Source of the DNA: an uncultured Lachnoclostridium sp.
GTDB taxonomy: Bacteria; Bacillota; Clostridia; Lachnospirales; Lachnospiraceae
Reading direction: 5' to 3'
Assembly (NCBI GenBank): GCA_946499505.1
Contig: CAMMSL010000005.1
Span: 60,743 to 124,742 of the forward strand
DNA length: 64,000 nt
The position numbers were made by a program, and so were the translations under genes. Below, in pieces: positions 25,474 through 35,685 of the stretch (the stretch's first letter is position 1; the number at the start of each line of letters is the position of its first letter). The notes under the pieces are model-generated. The model was given only the letters and a program-made list of their open reading frames with translations. It ran no database searches and was not told the DNA's origin.

Positions 25474-26358
25474 GTGAAAAAGAAAATAATTTCAATCTTG
25501 ATGACGACAGCCATGGTGATGACACTTGCAGCGGGCTGTGGAAGTTCATCAGGAAGCAGCGCAGGCAGCGAAGATAAAAAATCTGCAGAGGACAGCAGTT
25601 CCTCTTCATCCTCCGGGACAGATGGTTCGGTTGAAGGTGCACTGAAAGGTGTAAAACTTTCCTTCGGAACGACAGCACTTTTTGCCCCGTTTACATACTA
25701 TGACGAGGATGGAACTACACTGATCGGTTTTGATATTGATCTGGAGAAAGCACTTCAGGATTATCTTGGATTTGAGCTGGACGGAGATGTTCAGGTAATG
25801 GATTATTCAGCGCTGACCACTTCTCTTGCAGAGGGAAAACTTGATTTCGGCATGGCTGCCCTGTGTGCAACTGATGAGAGAAAAGCCGTTATGCAGTTCT
25901 CGGATACATACTGTGATTCCGGTCAGGTGGTTATGATCAACAAAGAGACGTCACCTAAGGAGATTACAGATATTGATACTCTGATAGACGGAGACTACAC
26001 GATCGCTGTAGAAAAAGGAACGGCTTCACATCTGTACTGCCAGAATAACGGAGTGGACGATTCCCGTCTTGAGGTACATGACACGATCACCACTGCATAT
26101 GAATCCCTTGAACAGGGCAAGGTTGATGCAGTGATCCAGGACTCACCGAATGCTTACTACTACATAAAAACAACAGACAATACAAAGCTTGAAGTCGTAG
26201 GAGATCAGTTCAATCAGGGACAGTCACCGTATGCGATTGCTATTTCCAATGATGCAGCGGAACGCAATGACGGCCTTGTGGATATTTTCAATCAGGCGCT
26301 TTCAGATCTGACCGATAACGGCACAATAGATGAGCTGACTTCAACATGGCTGGAGTAA
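25474..26358 (+). CDS. Amino-acid ABC transporter substrate-binding lipoprotein
   Basis: 294 residues. A lipoprotein signal peptide ends in the lipobox LAAGC (Cys near residue 22), followed by a Ser/Gly/Asp linker and a type 3 periplasmic-binding-protein fold for polar amino acids (GFDIDLEKALQDYLG, MAALCATDERKAVMQFSDTY, EKGTASHLYCQN). Start GTG 25474 with AAAAGGAGG upstream. It stands at the head of the transporter operon. Placement between prd and the hydroxyproline genes suggests proline or hydroxyproline as ligand, which is inference. Confidence 0.92.
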   Translation: MKKKIISILMTTAMVMTLAAGCGSSSGSSAGSEDKKSAEDSSSSSSSGTDGSVEGALKGVKLSFGTTALFAPFTYYDEDGTTLIGFDIDLEKALQDYLGFELDGDVQVMDYSALTTSLAEGKLDFGMAALCATDERKAVMQFSDTYCDSGQVVMINKETSPKEITDIDTLIDGDYTIAVEKGTASHLYCQNNGVDDSRLEVHDTITTAYESLEQGKVDAVIQDSPNAYYYIKTTDNTKLEVVGDQFNQGQSPYAIAISNDAAERNDGLVDIFNQALSDLTDNGTIDELTSTWLE

Positions 26359-26378
26359 TCTGAAATAGAAAGATGAAA

Positions 26379-26427
26379 AAGAGCAGGGATGCTTCAGCTG
26401 TTAAGCCGGAGCGTCACCTGCTTCTTT
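26379..26427 (+). promoter_or_regulatory. Intercistronic hairpin after the binding-protein gene
   Basis: AAGAGCAGG pairs with CCTGCTTCTT, with an inner GCTTC/GGAGC helix, and only a weak T run. Such hairpins often protect the binding-protein mRNA and let more of it be made than of permease and ATPase. Confidence 0.5.
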
Positions 26428-26458
26428 GATGAGTAACATAGAAAGAGAGGATTCATCT

Positions 26459-27106
26459 ATGGATTTGAGCTTTTTAAACGTACTGCTCCCCATGCTGTTT
26501 CAGGGACTGAAAGTTACGCTGTATATCGCGGTAGTCGGTATTCTTCTCGGATTCCTGCTGGGCGCTGTGACAGGTTTCGTACTGCAGACAAACTGCAGGA
26601 TCCTCAAAGCGATTGCCGGAGTATATATATGGATCATACGTGCGACACCTCTTATTGTTCAGGCACTGTATGTGTACTATGTTGTTCCGAAACTCATTGG
26701 CGTGGATCTGAGCAGCAACACAGCCGGTATTATTGTAATTACAGTCAACTCAGGAGCCTTTATAGCAGAAATCGTAAGAGGCGCACTGGAAGGAATCGAC
26801 CCGGGACAAAGAGAGGCGGGGCTTTCGCTGGGACTCACCCCTACGCAGACAATGTTCCATATTATTATCCCGCCTGCGTTTCGTTCTATGCTCCCGGCGC
26901 TTTTTAACCAGTTTATTATTTCAGTAAAAGATACGGCTCTGCTGTCTGTGATCGTGGTAAATGAGATAACAAAACAGATCCAGAACTATGCAGCCATCAG
27001 TTTCAGAACGATTGAAGCTTATACCACAGGCGCTGTATTTTATCTTGTATTGATCTCGATTCTGATCATTCTGCAGAAGCTGGTAGAACATAAGATCAGG
27101 GGGTAA
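26459..27106 (+). CDS. Amino-acid ABC transporter permease
   Basis: 215 residues of the HisM/GlnP type with about five membrane helices and the ATPase-contact motif [22 protein letters not shown] (20 shown as [20 protein letters not shown]). Start ATG 26459 ([11 protein letters not shown]) has AGAGAGGA correctly spaced; the upstream ATG at 26426 overlaps the intercistronic hairpin. Probably a homodimer. Confidence 0.93.
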   Translation: MDLSFLNVLLPMLFQGLKVTLYIAVVGILLGFLLGAVTGFVLQTNCRILKAIAGVYIWIIRATPLIVQALYVYYVVPKLIGVDLSSNTAGIIVITVNSGAFIAEIVRGALEGIDPGQREAGLSLGLTPTQTMFHIIIPPAFRSMLPALFNQFIISVKDTALLSVIVVNEITKQIQNYAAISFRTIEAYTTGAVFYLVLISILIILQKLVEHKIRG

Positions 27107-27111
27107 GTGAT

Positions 27112-27843
27112 ATGATGCTTAAAATCAGAAATCTACAGAAAAATTTTGACGATCTTGAGGTCCTCAAAGATATCAATATTGATGTGGACGAAGGCGAGGT
27201 AGTGTGCATCATCGGGCCTTCCGGTTCCGGAAAAAGCACTTTGCTGCGGTGTATCAACCAGCTTGAAATCCCCACGGCAGGAGATATCGAGTATAAAGGG
27301 AAAAGCGTTACGGGTGGAGAGATAAAGCTGAGAGATTTCCGCGAGGAAGTAGGCATGGTCTTCCAGCGGTTCAACCTGTTCCCTATGAAAACGGTCCTTG
27401 GAAATGTGACGCTTGCTCCGGTACTGACAAAACATAAGAATAAGAAAGAAGCAGAGGAAAAGGCCATGGAGCTTCTGAGAAAAGTAGGGCTTGAAAACAA
27501 AGCTTCAGCGATGCCGGCAATGCTTTCCGGAGGACAGCAGCAGAGAGTCGCCATCGCAAGGGCGCTGGCCATGGAGCCTCAGGCGCTACTTTTTGACGAG
27601 CCGACATCTGCATTGGACCCGGAGCTTGTCGGAGAGGTGCTCAATGTTATGAAAGAGCTTGCAAAAGAAGGTATGACTATGGTTGTGGTCACCCATGAGA
27701 TGGCATTTGCACGGGATGTCTCCGACAAAGTTATTTTTATGGACGACGGTTATGTGGTGGAAGAGGGGACGCCGCATGAAGTACTGGAAAACCCGAAGGA
27801 AGAGCGTACAAAAGCATTCCTTTCTCGTTTCCTGAATTCATAG
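27112..27843 (+). CDS. Amino-acid ABC transporter ATP-binding protein
   Basis: 243 residues of the GlnQ/HisP family. Walker [10 protein letters not shown] near residues 35-43, Q loop [11 protein letters not shown], signature [14 protein letters not shown], Walker [14 protein letters not shown], and H loop VVTHEM. It follows the permease by 5 bases and energises it at the inner face of the membrane. Confidence 0.96.
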   Translation: MMLKIRNLQKNFDDLEVLKDINIDVDEGEVVCIIGPSGSGKSTLLRCINQLEIPTAGDIEYKGKSVTGGEIKLRDFREEVGMVFQRFNLFPMKTVLGNVTLAPVLTKHKNKKEAEEKAMELLRKVGLENKASAMPAMLSGGQQQRVAIARALAMEPQALLFDEPTSALDPELVGEVLNVMKELAKEGMTMVVVTHEMAFARDVSDKVIFMDDGYVVEEGTPHEVLENPKEERTKAFLSRFLNS

Positions 27844-27877
27844 ATCAACTTATCATATCAGAACAGGGGGTAAGGCA

Positions 27878-28543
27878 ATGCAGAAGTATGTTATTACAAT
27901 AACAAGAGAGTTCGGCAGTCTGGGAAGACCGATCGCTAAGAGATTGTCCCAGCTGCTGGGCATTAATTACTATGACAGGGATATTGTGGAGGCGACGGCA
28001 AAGCGTATGAATCTGCCGGTATCGACTCTGAGCGGCAAGGAAGAGAAAAGATCCAGTTTCTGGAAAATGCTGGTGCCGCTGGGAACGGATTCTCCGGAAC
28101 AGCAGGAGCGGATTTTTGTTACGCAGACGCAGATCATCCATGAGCTGGCGGAGAAAGGTTCCTGTATCATTGTAGGCCGCTGTGCAGATTATGTACTGAA
28201 AGACGAGTTGAACGCTATTCATATTTATATCTATGCTCCGTATGCGGACCGGCTGGCAAACTGCGTGGGACCGCTGGGAATGGAGAAAAATGAAGCGAAG
28301 CGAATGATACGGGAAGTAGACCGGGCGAGATACGCATACCATAAACATTTTGCAAAATATGCTCCGGGAGATCCTCAGCACAAGCATATCATCATCAACA
28401 GCGCACTTCTGGAAGTGGAGGGAACTGCTCAGGCACTTGCCACCATTGCCCGGCAGAAATTCGGAGGCGAGGAAGAAACCGGATTTTTGACAGCACCCCG
28501 GAAGACGTCAGACGGCGCTCCGGAAAAGGAGGCGGAAGAATGA
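27878..28543 (+). CDS. Cytidylate kinase-like family protein
   Basis: 221 residues of the cytidylate-kinase-like family (Cytidylate_kin2 type). The N terminus [18 protein letters not shown] holds the family's degenerate nucleotide-binding loop, and [14 protein letters not shown] and the Arg/His-rich [13 protein letters not shown] segment follow. It is not the housekeeping Cmk, which has a canonical GPxGSGK loop. The substrate is unknown. It overlaps the next gene (racemase-TetR) by 4 bases (ATGA), so the two are coupled; a link to proline metabolism is not explained. Confidence 0.83.
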   Translation: MQKYVITITREFGSLGRPIAKRLSQLLGINYYDRDIVEATAKRMNLPVSTLSGKEEKRSSFWKMLVPLGTDSPEQQERIFVTQTQIIHELAEKGSCIIVGRCADYVLKDELNAIHIYIYAPYADRLANCVGPLGMEKNEAKRMIREVDRARYAYHKHFAKYAPGDPQHKHIIINSALLEVEGTAQALATIARQKFGGEEETGFLTAPRKTSDGAPEKEAEE

Positions 28544-30147
28544 AATGTCCGAGGGTGCGGAAATATGCATATCATTTGAAAACCATTGATTCACATACAG
28601 AGGGCGAGGCGACCCGGATCGTTTATGACGGCTTCCCGGAATTACATGGCGAAACCATGATGGACAAGAAAAAATATCTGATGGATCATTATGATTTCCT
28701 GCGCACAGCGCTGATGCTGGAGCCCCGGGGACACAGGGACATGTTTGGCGCTCTGCTCACGGAGCCGGTACACAAAGAGGCGGATTACGGCGTTATATTT
28801 ATGGACAGCGGCGGCTGCCTCAATATGTGCGGGCATGGCAGCATAGGGACAGCTTCTATGCTGGTAGAAACCGGGATGGTAGATGTAAGGGAGCCATATA
28901 CAGAAGTGGTGCTGGATTCACCCAGCGGTCTGATCCGTGCAAAGGTGCATGTAGTGGACGGAGAGGCGGTAGAGGTCAGTATCCTGAACGTACCCTCATT
29001 CCTATTGAAAGAGGATGTCACGGTGCAGACATCTCGGTTTGGAAAAGTCCACTGTGATATCGCGTTCGGCGGTTCTTTTTTTGCCCTTGTAGATGCGGAG
29101 AAAATAAGTCTTTCACTGGAGACTGAGAATATTGATGAGATTACAGATCTGGGAATGGAACTGAGGGATAAGATCAACGCCACGGTGACGGTCAGACATC
29201 CGTATCTGAATATTACGAGCGTTGACCTTGTGGAATTTTACGCACACACGGACTATAAAAATGCCGATATGAAAAACTGTGTGATATTCGGCAGTGCGCA
29301 GGCGGACCGCTCGCCCTGCGGTACAGGCACAAGCGCCAAATTAGCGTCACTGTATGCCAAAGGCGAACTGAAGCTGCACGAAAAATTTCTGTATGAAAGT
29401 ATTACGGGCTCTATCTTTCGCGGGGAAGCGGTGAGTGAAGTGGATATTGCGGGAGGAAAGGGCATTATACCACAGATTACCGGAAGCGCCTATATTATCG
29501 GATTTAATGAATGGATCATTGACAGTCAGGATCCGCTTAGAAACGGTTTCCTTCTAGGAAGCCGGACACAGGAAGAGCAGGAAAACCCGCGCAGCCGTAT
29601 CGTACAGGCTGCATGGAAACTGTTCCGTGAGAAAGGGTATGAGCAGACAGATACAGCAGATGTGATTGCTCTTGCAGAAGTGTCGGAAGACGAATTTTAC
29701 CGCTTTTTCACCCGGAAGGATGATCTGGAGCATACACTTGGCGATCTGTTCGACAGAAAATATGCAGAGCTCATGGTATCTATGAGCCCGAGACTGTCGG
29801 TCCGTGAAAAACTGATCTATCTTAATAAAGAACTGTTTACACTGATCGAGAAGGAAGTTCCTTTTGAGCTGGTGACACATATTTATGTCAATATGCCGGA
29901 AGAACGGCAGGAAATGCTGAATAAGGAGCGGTTTTATTATAAGCTGATTCCGCAGCTTATCGAGGAAGGACAGAAGAGCGGGGAGTTCTGGACTGATGAG
30001 ACAGCAGAGGCGGCCGCTGAAACCTACGCCTCTCTGGAGAGGGGTATGATCTATGACTGGTGTGTGAAAGGCGGAACAGAAAGTCTTGTGGAGAAAGGTC
30101 AGAAGATCATACCGGTTTATCTCGGATCTATGCTGAGCGGAACATAA
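28540..30147 (+). CDS. Proline racemase fused to a C-terminal TetR-like regulator domain
   Basis: 535 residues in one uninterrupted frame. Residues 1 to about 335 are a proline racemase/hydroxyproline epimerase: [16 protein letters not shown] at the N terminus, Cys97 in [11 protein letters not shown] and Cys260 in [14 protein letters not shown], the two-Cys pair of racemases (dehydratase relatives lack the first Cys). Residues about 350-410 are a TetR-type helix-turn-helix ([20 protein letters not shown], then [19 protein letters not shown]), followed by about 120 residues of helical ligand-binding-type sequence. The enzyme would convert L-proline to the D-proline needed by PrdA/PrdB. The attached domain suggests control of transcription by substrate occupancy. 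Proline versus hydroxyproline preference cannot be set by eye. Confidence 0.9.
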   Translation: MKCPRVRKYAYHLKTIDSHTEGEATRIVYDGFPELHGETMMDKKKYLMDHYDFLRTALMLEPRGHRDMFGALLTEPVHKEADYGVIFMDSGGCLNMCGHGSIGTASMLVETGMVDVREPYTEVVLDSPSGLIRAKVHVVDGEAVEVSILNVPSFLLKEDVTVQTSRFGKVHCDIAFGGSFFALVDAEKISLSLETENIDEITDLGMELRDKINATVTVRHPYLNITSVDLVEFYAHTDYKNADMKNCVIFGSAQADRSPCGTGTSAKLASLYAKGELKLHEKFLYESITGSIFRGEAVSEVDIAGGKGIIPQITGSAYIIGFNEWIIDSQDPLRNGFLLGSRTQEEQENPRSRIVQAAWKLFREKGYEQTDTADVIALAEVSEDEFYRFFTRKDDLEHTLGDLFDRKYAELMVSMSPRLSVREKLIYLNKELFTLIEKEVPFELVTHIYVNMPEERQEMLNKERFYYKLIPQLIEEGQKSGEFWTDETAEAAAETYASLERGMIYDWCVKGGTESLVEKGQKIIPVYLGSMLSGT

Positions 30148-30176
30148 TACCGAAATGCAATAGGAGGTGCCGTAAA

Positions 30177-31079
30177 TTGAAAAAAATTGCACTGATGCTT
30201 ATTCTGATTGCCGGAATGCTGTGGGGATGCATGGGACTTTTTGTCAGAAAACTGAATGGCATCGGGCTTGAATCAATGGATATCGTTGCTCTGCGTGCAA
30301 TTGTGACGTTTATCGTACTGCTTTTATATATGGTACTTTTCCAGAGGCCGCTTCTGAAGATCCGTCTTCGTGATCTGTGGTGCTTTTTAGGTACGGGAAT
30401 ATGCAGTATCGTGTTTTTTAATCTGTGCTATTTTAAAGCCATAACGCTGACTTCCCTGTCCGTTGCGGCAGTTCTGCTCTATACGGCGCCAGCCATAGTA
30501 ATGGTACTTTCGTATTTCCTTTTTGGTGAAAAAATGACCGGAAGAAAAATACTGTCGCTGGTTATGACAATAGCGGGATGCGTGCTTGTTACAGGAGTCA
30601 TCTCCGATGCAGGCAGAATTTCAGGATTCGGGCTGCTTGCGGGACTTGGAGCGGGGTTAGGGTATGCATTATATTCTATTTTCAGCAGGTTTGCGCTGGA
30701 GAGAGGATACCATTCTTTAACGATAACATTTTATACCTTTTTTATTGCGGCGGCAGCTTCGTTTTTGTTGAGTGACGGGAAGCGTGTTATATCGACAGCT
30801 TTCCAGAGCGCGGATATGTTTGCGTTCAGCTGTGTATTCGGTATTCTCTGTACAGTCGTTCCTTATCTGACTTACACGATCGGCTTGAAATATACAGAAA
30901 ACAGTAAAGCGTCGATCGTTGCATCGATAGAACCCGTGACAGCTACAGTACTTGGGATCATAGTTTTTCATGAAAGTATTACGCTGCCGGAAGCGGCGGG
31001 AATTGTACTTGTAATAAGCGCGCTGGCGATATGCAGCAGTACAGATACATCGGAGGTAAAATATGAGACACACATATAA
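30177..31079 (+). CDS. EamA/DMT-family transporter
   Basis: 300 residues with ten membrane helices in two EamA repeats (for example MLWGCMGLFVRKLNGIG at the start of repeat 1 and GLLAGLGAGLGYALYSIFS at repeat 2). The start is TTG 30177, 8 bases after AGGAGGT; the frame open from 30060 overlaps the racemase gene and is not used. It ends overlapping the next gene by 17 bases. Members usually export amino acids or metabolites; here 5-aminovalerate or an amino acid is conceivable, but this is not shown. Confidence 0.9.
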   Translation: MKKIALMLILIAGMLWGCMGLFVRKLNGIGLESMDIVALRAIVTFIVLLLYMVLFQRPLLKIRLRDLWCFLGTGICSIVFFNLCYFKAITLTSLSVAAVLLYTAPAIVMVLSYFLFGEKMTGRKILSLVMTIAGCVLVTGVISDAGRISGFGLLAGLGAGLGYALYSIFSRFALERGYHSLTITFYTFFIAAAASFLLSDGKRVISTAFQSADMFAFSCVFGILCTVVPYLTYTIGLKYTENSKASIVASIEPVTATVLGIIVFHESITLPEAAGIVLVISALAICSSTDTSEVKYETHI

Positions 31080-32322
31080 TCCATATAAGAACGTGATTGA
31101 TGTTATGGAAAAGGCAATGAAACTGGGAGACATTGATACATCTATGTTTGAGATACTGAAAAATCCGCAGAGGGAGACAAAAGTCTATCTTCCGGTGGAA
31201 ATGGATGATGGAAGCGTCAGAGTATTCGAAGGCTACAGAGTACAGCATTCTAATATACGCGGTCCGTTCAAGGGCGGTATTCGGTTTCATCAGAACTGCG
31301 ATCTTGATGAGGTCAAGGCTCTAGCCACCTGGATGACTCTGAAGTGCGCTGTGGCAGATCTTCCATATGGAGGCGCAAAAGGAGGAATCCAGGTAGATCC
31401 GTCGACTCTCTCTGAACGCGAACTTTGCGCTCTTACACGCCGCTATACTTTTGCCATAGCGCCGATCATAGGAGCGGATACGGATATTCCGGCTCCGGAT
31501 GTAAATACAAATTTTCAGACAATGGCGTGGGTGTTGGATACATACAGTCAGTTGAAAGGACATCCGTGTCCGGGCGTGGTAACAGGAAAACCGATTGAAC
31601 TAGGCGGTTCCAGAGGCAGAAATTCCGCAACGGGGCGAGGAGTTGTTATCAGTACGAAACTGATCCTGGCGCTGGACGGCAGACCGCTTGAGGGTACATC
31701 AATTGCAATTCAGGGGATGGGAAATGTGGGCGCAAATGCAGCGCGTATATTTTATCACAGAAAAGCAAAGATAGTAGCACTCAGCGATATTTCGGGAGGT
31801 ATCTATTGCGAGGACGGACTGGACGCGGATGCCGTCTCAGCGTTTCTGGAGCAGGGAAATGTAATGATAAAAGATTATAATGCCGAAGGTGTTGTACACA
31901 TTTCGAACGAAGAAGTGCTTACCTGTAAATGTGATGTCCTTGTACCGGCAGCCCTTGAAAATCAGATAACTGCAGATAATGCGGCAAAGCTGAACTGCTC
32001 TTATGTGGTAGAGGCGGCAAACGGACCGACAACAGAGGAGGCAGACCAGATCCTTGATGCGAGGGGGATAACTCTTCTGCCGGATATATTTGCAAACAGC
32101 GGAGGGGTGATCGTCTCGTATTTTGAGTGGGTGCAGAATATACAGGAATTAACGTGGGACAGAGATCAGGTGAATGAGATGCTGGAGAAACTGATGTCAA
32201 GGTCTTTCCAGAATATTCTTGAAGAAAAAGAAGCCCATCATTGTTCTTATCGTATGGCGGCATATATTGTCGCGTTGAAAAAACTGGTATATGCGGAGAA
32301 ATTAAAAGGTATTTTCCCGTGA
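31063..32322 (+). CDS. Glu/Leu/Phe/Val-type glutamate dehydrogenase
   Basis: 419 residues, the usual length for hexameric NAD(P)-glutamate dehydrogenase. Substrate-site motifs GPFKGGIRFH, LPYGGAKGGI (catalytic Lys) and IPAPDVNT; nucleotide-binding AIQGMGNVGANAARIF. Start ATG 31063 with GGAGGT, inside the end of the transporter gene. It interconverts glutamate with 2-oxoglutarate and ammonia. In this operon it would recycle 2-oxoglutarate for the aminotransferase downstream. Confidence 0.94.
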   Translation: MRHTYNPYKNVIDVMEKAMKLGDIDTSMFEILKNPQRETKVYLPVEMDDGSVRVFEGYRVQHSNIRGPFKGGIRFHQNCDLDEVKALATWMTLKCAVADLPYGGAKGGIQVDPSTLSERELCALTRRYTFAIAPIIGADTDIPAPDVNTNFQTMAWVLDTYSQLKGHPCPGVVTGKPIELGGSRGRNSATGRGVVISTKLILALDGRPLEGTSIAIQGMGNVGANAARIFYHRKAKIVALSDISGGIYCEDGLDADAVSAFLEQGNVMIKDYNAEGVVHISNEEVLTCKCDVLVPAALENQITADNAAKLNCSYVVEAANGPTTEEADQILDARGITLLPDIFANSGGVIVSYFEWVQNIQELTWDRDQVNEMLEKLMSRSFQNILEEKEAHHCSYRMAAYIVALKKLVYAEKLKGIFP

Positions 32323-32364
32323 TAAAAGAGTATATATGATGAACAATACAGAGGAGACAGGAAA

Positions 32365-33273
32365 ATGTGCATGATCACAAATATACAAAGATACAGTATC
32401 CATGACGGAGACGGCATACGTACTACAGTATTTTTCAAAGGATGCCCGCTTCGATGTGTCTGGTGCCATAATCCGGAAGCCCAGAATAGAGGCAGAGAGC
32501 TTTTATGCAGCGGGGAGAAATGTACAGGCTGCGGTGCCTGTGCTGCGGTCTGTCCCCAAAAAGCTGTATCGTTAAAAAACGGGACAGCGCGGACCGACAG
32601 AAAGCTTTGCACTGCCTGCGGCGCCTGTGCGGAAGTGTGTGTCCTGAATCTGCGTGAAATCGCCGGCAGGGAATATACCGTGAAAGAATTGACCGCCGAA
32701 CTGTTGAAAGACCAGATATTTTATGAAGAGTCCGGCGGGGGAGTTACTTTTTCCGGCGGAGAGGTTATGGCCATGGATATGGATTTTATCCTTGAAGCTG
32801 CAAAGGAGTTGAAGCGGCAGGGCATTCCGCTTGCGATAGACACCTGCGGTTATGTTCCCTATGAAAGATTTCAGAGGATTCTCCCATATACGGATGTCTT
32901 TCTCTATGATGTAAAAGTGATGGATGAGGGACTCCATAAAAAGTATACGGGAGTGGATAACAGGCTGATCCTAGAGAATCTGGTCCGGCTTGCACATGAC
33001 GGGGCCCGGATCTGTGTCCGGATCCCCACAGTGAAAGAAGTGAATGGGAACGAGCGGAGTATGAAGGAAATCATAGCGTTTCTTCAGGAACATGACATTC
33101 ATCCGATCCAGATCAATCTGCTGCCTTACCATGATACAGGAAGCGGAAAGTATAGAAAACTGGATACAGCATATAAAGGTACAGACCTGCACGCTCCGGA
33201 CAAAGAAGAGATGGAAGCGCTGACCGCTCTGTTTATCAATGCAGGCTTTAAAAATACAAAAACAGGAGGTTGA
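32365..33273 (+). CDS. Glycyl-radical enzyme activating protein (HypD activase)
   Basis: 302-residue radical-SAM enzyme that installs the glycyl radical on the neighbouring HypD. The radical-SAM cluster is C27-x3-C31-x2-C34 (KGCPLRCVWCHNP). An inserted ferredoxin-like domain has two CxxCxxCxxxC sets at 53/56/59/63 and 82/85/88/92, as in activases of the PflA2 type. SAM-binding GGG-like motif GGGVTFSGGEV. The gene ends 4 bases before hypD. Confidence 0.95.
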   Translation: MCMITNIQRYSIHDGDGIRTTVFFKGCPLRCVWCHNPEAQNRGRELLCSGEKCTGCGACAAVCPQKAVSLKNGTARTDRKLCTACGACAEVCVLNLREIAGREYTVKELTAELLKDQIFYEESGGGVTFSGGEVMAMDMDFILEAAKELKRQGIPLAIDTCGYVPYERFQRILPYTDVFLYDVKVMDEGLHKKYTGVDNRLILENLVRLAHDGARICVRIPTVKEVNGNERSMKEIIAFLQEHDIHPIQINLLPYHDTGSGKYRKLDTAYKGTDLHAPDKEEMEALTALFINAGFKNTKTGG

Positions 33274-33277
33274 AACG

Positions 33278-35656
33278 ATGGGAAAATCACGGGGAATGAA
33301 TGAAAGAATCCGGAAACTTAGAGAGATCAGTGTGAATACACCGGTTCACATTGATCTGGAAAGAGCGAAGATTGAGACGGATTTTTACAAATTAAATGAC
33401 GGAAAATATTCCATTCCGGTTATGAGAGCTATGACTCTGAAAGAGTATTTCTCGAAAAAGACACTGTATCTCGGCGACGGCGAATTGATTGTCGGAGAGA
33501 AGGGAAAGGATCCTCAGGCTTCGCCTACATTCCCGGAACTTTGCTGCCACAGTGAAGAAGACATGGTTGTTATGAGCGAAAGAAAACTGGTGTCCTTCAA
33601 AACGACAGAGGAGGACCGCAGACTCCAGAAAGAGGAGATCATTCCTTACTGGACAGGAAGAAGCATGAGGGAAAAACTGCTTTCCAGAATGACGCCCCAG
33701 TGGCATGACTGCTACGAGGCGGGAATGTTTACCGAGTTTATGGAGCAGAGAGGCCCCGGTCACACATGCGGGGGCGAACAGGTATTTACCACCGGATACA
33801 TGGAGTACAAAGAAAAGATCAAAAAGACAATGGATGAACTGGATTACCTCAATGATCCGGAGGCTCTGGATAAATGCGAGGAACTCAAAGCAATGGACAT
33901 TGCCTGCGATGCTGTTATGATCCTCGGGGAACGTTATCATAAGCTGGCTCTTGAGATGGCGGAAAAAGAAACAGATGAGACAAGAAAGGCCGAGCTCTTT
34001 CAGATCGCGGCAAATCTGGAAGTGGTTCCGGCACACAGGCCTCAGACATACTGGCAGGCAATCCAGCTGTACTGGTTTACTCATCTTGCAGTCACAACGG
34101 AACTCAATCCGTGGGATGCATTCAGCCCGGGAAGACTGGATCAGCATCTGTATCCGTATTACAGGAAAGATGTGGAGGCAGGCATTCTGGATGACAGGAA
34201 AGCACTGGAACTCCTGGAGTGTCTGTGGGTGAAGTTCTACAACCAGCCGGCACCTGTTAAAGTGGGTATTACGCTGAAAGAAAGCGCGACCTACACAGAT
34301 TTTGCAAATATCAATACAGGAGGTGTCACTCCGGACGGACGCAACGGCGTAAATGAAGTGAGTTACCTGATTCTGGACTGCATGGATGATATGAGACTGG
34401 TTCAGCCGAATTCCAATGTAACAATCAGTAAAAAGACTCCTGCAAGATTCCTGAAGAGGGCATGTGAGATTTCCCGGGAGGGATGGGGACAGCCGGCTTT
34501 CTATAATACAGAAGCCCAGATCATGGAGCTGGTAAATGCCGGAAAGTCGCTGGCCGATGCAAGACGCGGGGGTTCATCCGGATGCGTGGAGACAGGCGCA
34601 TGGGGAAGCGAAGCCTATATTCTGACTGGATATCTGAATATTCCGAAGATTTTTCAGCTGACGCTGTTCAACGGATATGACCAGTACAGTGGCAAGCAGA
34701 TCGGTCTTAAGCTTGGAGAGGCGAAAGACTTTAAGTCATTTGATGAACTGTGGGCTGCATTTAAGAAACAGATGGAGTATTTCGTAGATGTTAAGATCCG
34801 GGGAAATAACGTGATCGAGAAACTGTATGCCGAGGATATGCCGGCTCCCTGTCTGTCTGTTGTGACAAATGACTGTATTTCCAACGCAAAAGACTACAAT
34901 GCGGGAGGCGCAAGATATAATACCAGCTATATTCAGGGCGTGGGCATCGGAACGGTCACCGACTGTGTTGCCGCCGTGAAATACAATGTTTATGACAAAA
35001 AGAACTTTACCATGGAGGAACTGATCGAAGCCATGGAGCACAACTTTGAAGGGTACGATGCGATTTATCATATGGTCCATGATAAAAGCCCGAAATACGG
35101 CAATGATGATGACTACGCAGATGAGATCATGCAGGATATCTTTGAGCTGTACAGAAGTACGATCACAGGCCGCCCGAATATGCGGGGAGGAGAGTACCGG
35201 ATTGATATGCTGCCGACTACCTGTCATGTGTATTTTGGCGACGTTATCCTTGCAACGGCAAATGGAAGAAAGGCACATAAGCCGGTATCGGAAGGAATTT
35301 CTCCCGAAAAATCAGCAGATACGCACGGCCCGACAGCAGTGATCAAATCCTGTGCCAAAATGGATCATCTGGCGACAGGCGGAACACTTTTGAACCAGAA
35401 ATTTACTCCTGATGTTGTAGCAGGAGAAACGGGACTGAACAACATGGCAAGCCTGATCCGTTCCTATTTTGCAATGGACGGGCATCACATCCAGTTTAAT
35501 GTGGTAGACCGTCAGACTCTGATCGATGCACAGCAGCATCCGGAGGACTACAAAGACCTGATCGTCCGCGTGGCAGGGTACAGCGACTTTTTCCGAAATC
35601 TGGATAAACCGCTTCAGGACGAGATCATAGAGAGGACGGAGCAGAGCTTCAGCTGA
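33278..35656 (+). CDS. hypD: Trans-4-hydroxy-L-proline dehydratase (glycyl radical enzyme)
   Basis: 792 residues. It removes water from trans-4-hydroxy-L-proline to give pyrroline-5-carboxylate. The thiyl cysteine and general base are Cys436 and Glu438 in GGSSGCVETGAWG, and the glycyl radical site is Gly767 in RVAGYSDFF; both lie two residues from the positions I recall for the Clostridioides difficile enzyme (434, 436, 765). Start ATG 33278 (MGKSRGMN) follows AGGAGG. Placement between its activase and proC supports HypD over other glycyl-radical dehydratases such as glycerol dehydratase or choline lyase. Confidence 0.93.
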   Translation: MGKSRGMNERIRKLREISVNTPVHIDLERAKIETDFYKLNDGKYSIPVMRAMTLKEYFSKKTLYLGDGELIVGEKGKDPQASPTFPELCCHSEEDMVVMSERKLVSFKTTEEDRRLQKEEIIPYWTGRSMREKLLSRMTPQWHDCYEAGMFTEFMEQRGPGHTCGGEQVFTTGYMEYKEKIKKTMDELDYLNDPEALDKCEELKAMDIACDAVMILGERYHKLALEMAEKETDETRKAELFQIAANLEVVPAHRPQTYWQAIQLYWFTHLAVTTELNPWDAFSPGRLDQHLYPYYRKDVEAGILDDRKALELLECLWVKFYNQPAPVKVGITLKESATYTDFANINTGGVTPDGRNGVNEVSYLILDCMDDMRLVQPNSNVTISKKTPARFLKRACEISREGWGQPAFYNTEAQIMELVNAGKSLADARRGGSSGCVETGAWGSEAYILTGYLNIPKIFQLTLFNGYDQYSGKQIGLKLGEAKDFKSFDELWAAFKKQMEYFVDVKIRGNNVIEKLYAEDMPAPCLSVVTNDCISNAKDYNAGGARYNTSYIQGVGIGTVTDCVAAVKYNVYDKKNFTMEELIEAMEHNFEGYDAIYHMVHDKSPKYGNDDDYADEIMQDIFELYRSTITGRPNMRGGEYRIDMLPTTCHVYFGDVILATANGRKAHKPVSEGISPEKSADTHGPTAVIKSCAKMDHLATGGTLLNQKFTPDVVAGETGLNNMASLIRSYFAMDGHHIQFNVVDRQTLIDAQQHPEDYKDLIVRVAGYSDFFRNLDKPLQDEIIERTEQSFS

Positions 35657-35685
35657 CAGTTCAGGTATTTAAGGGAGGTGTGGAT

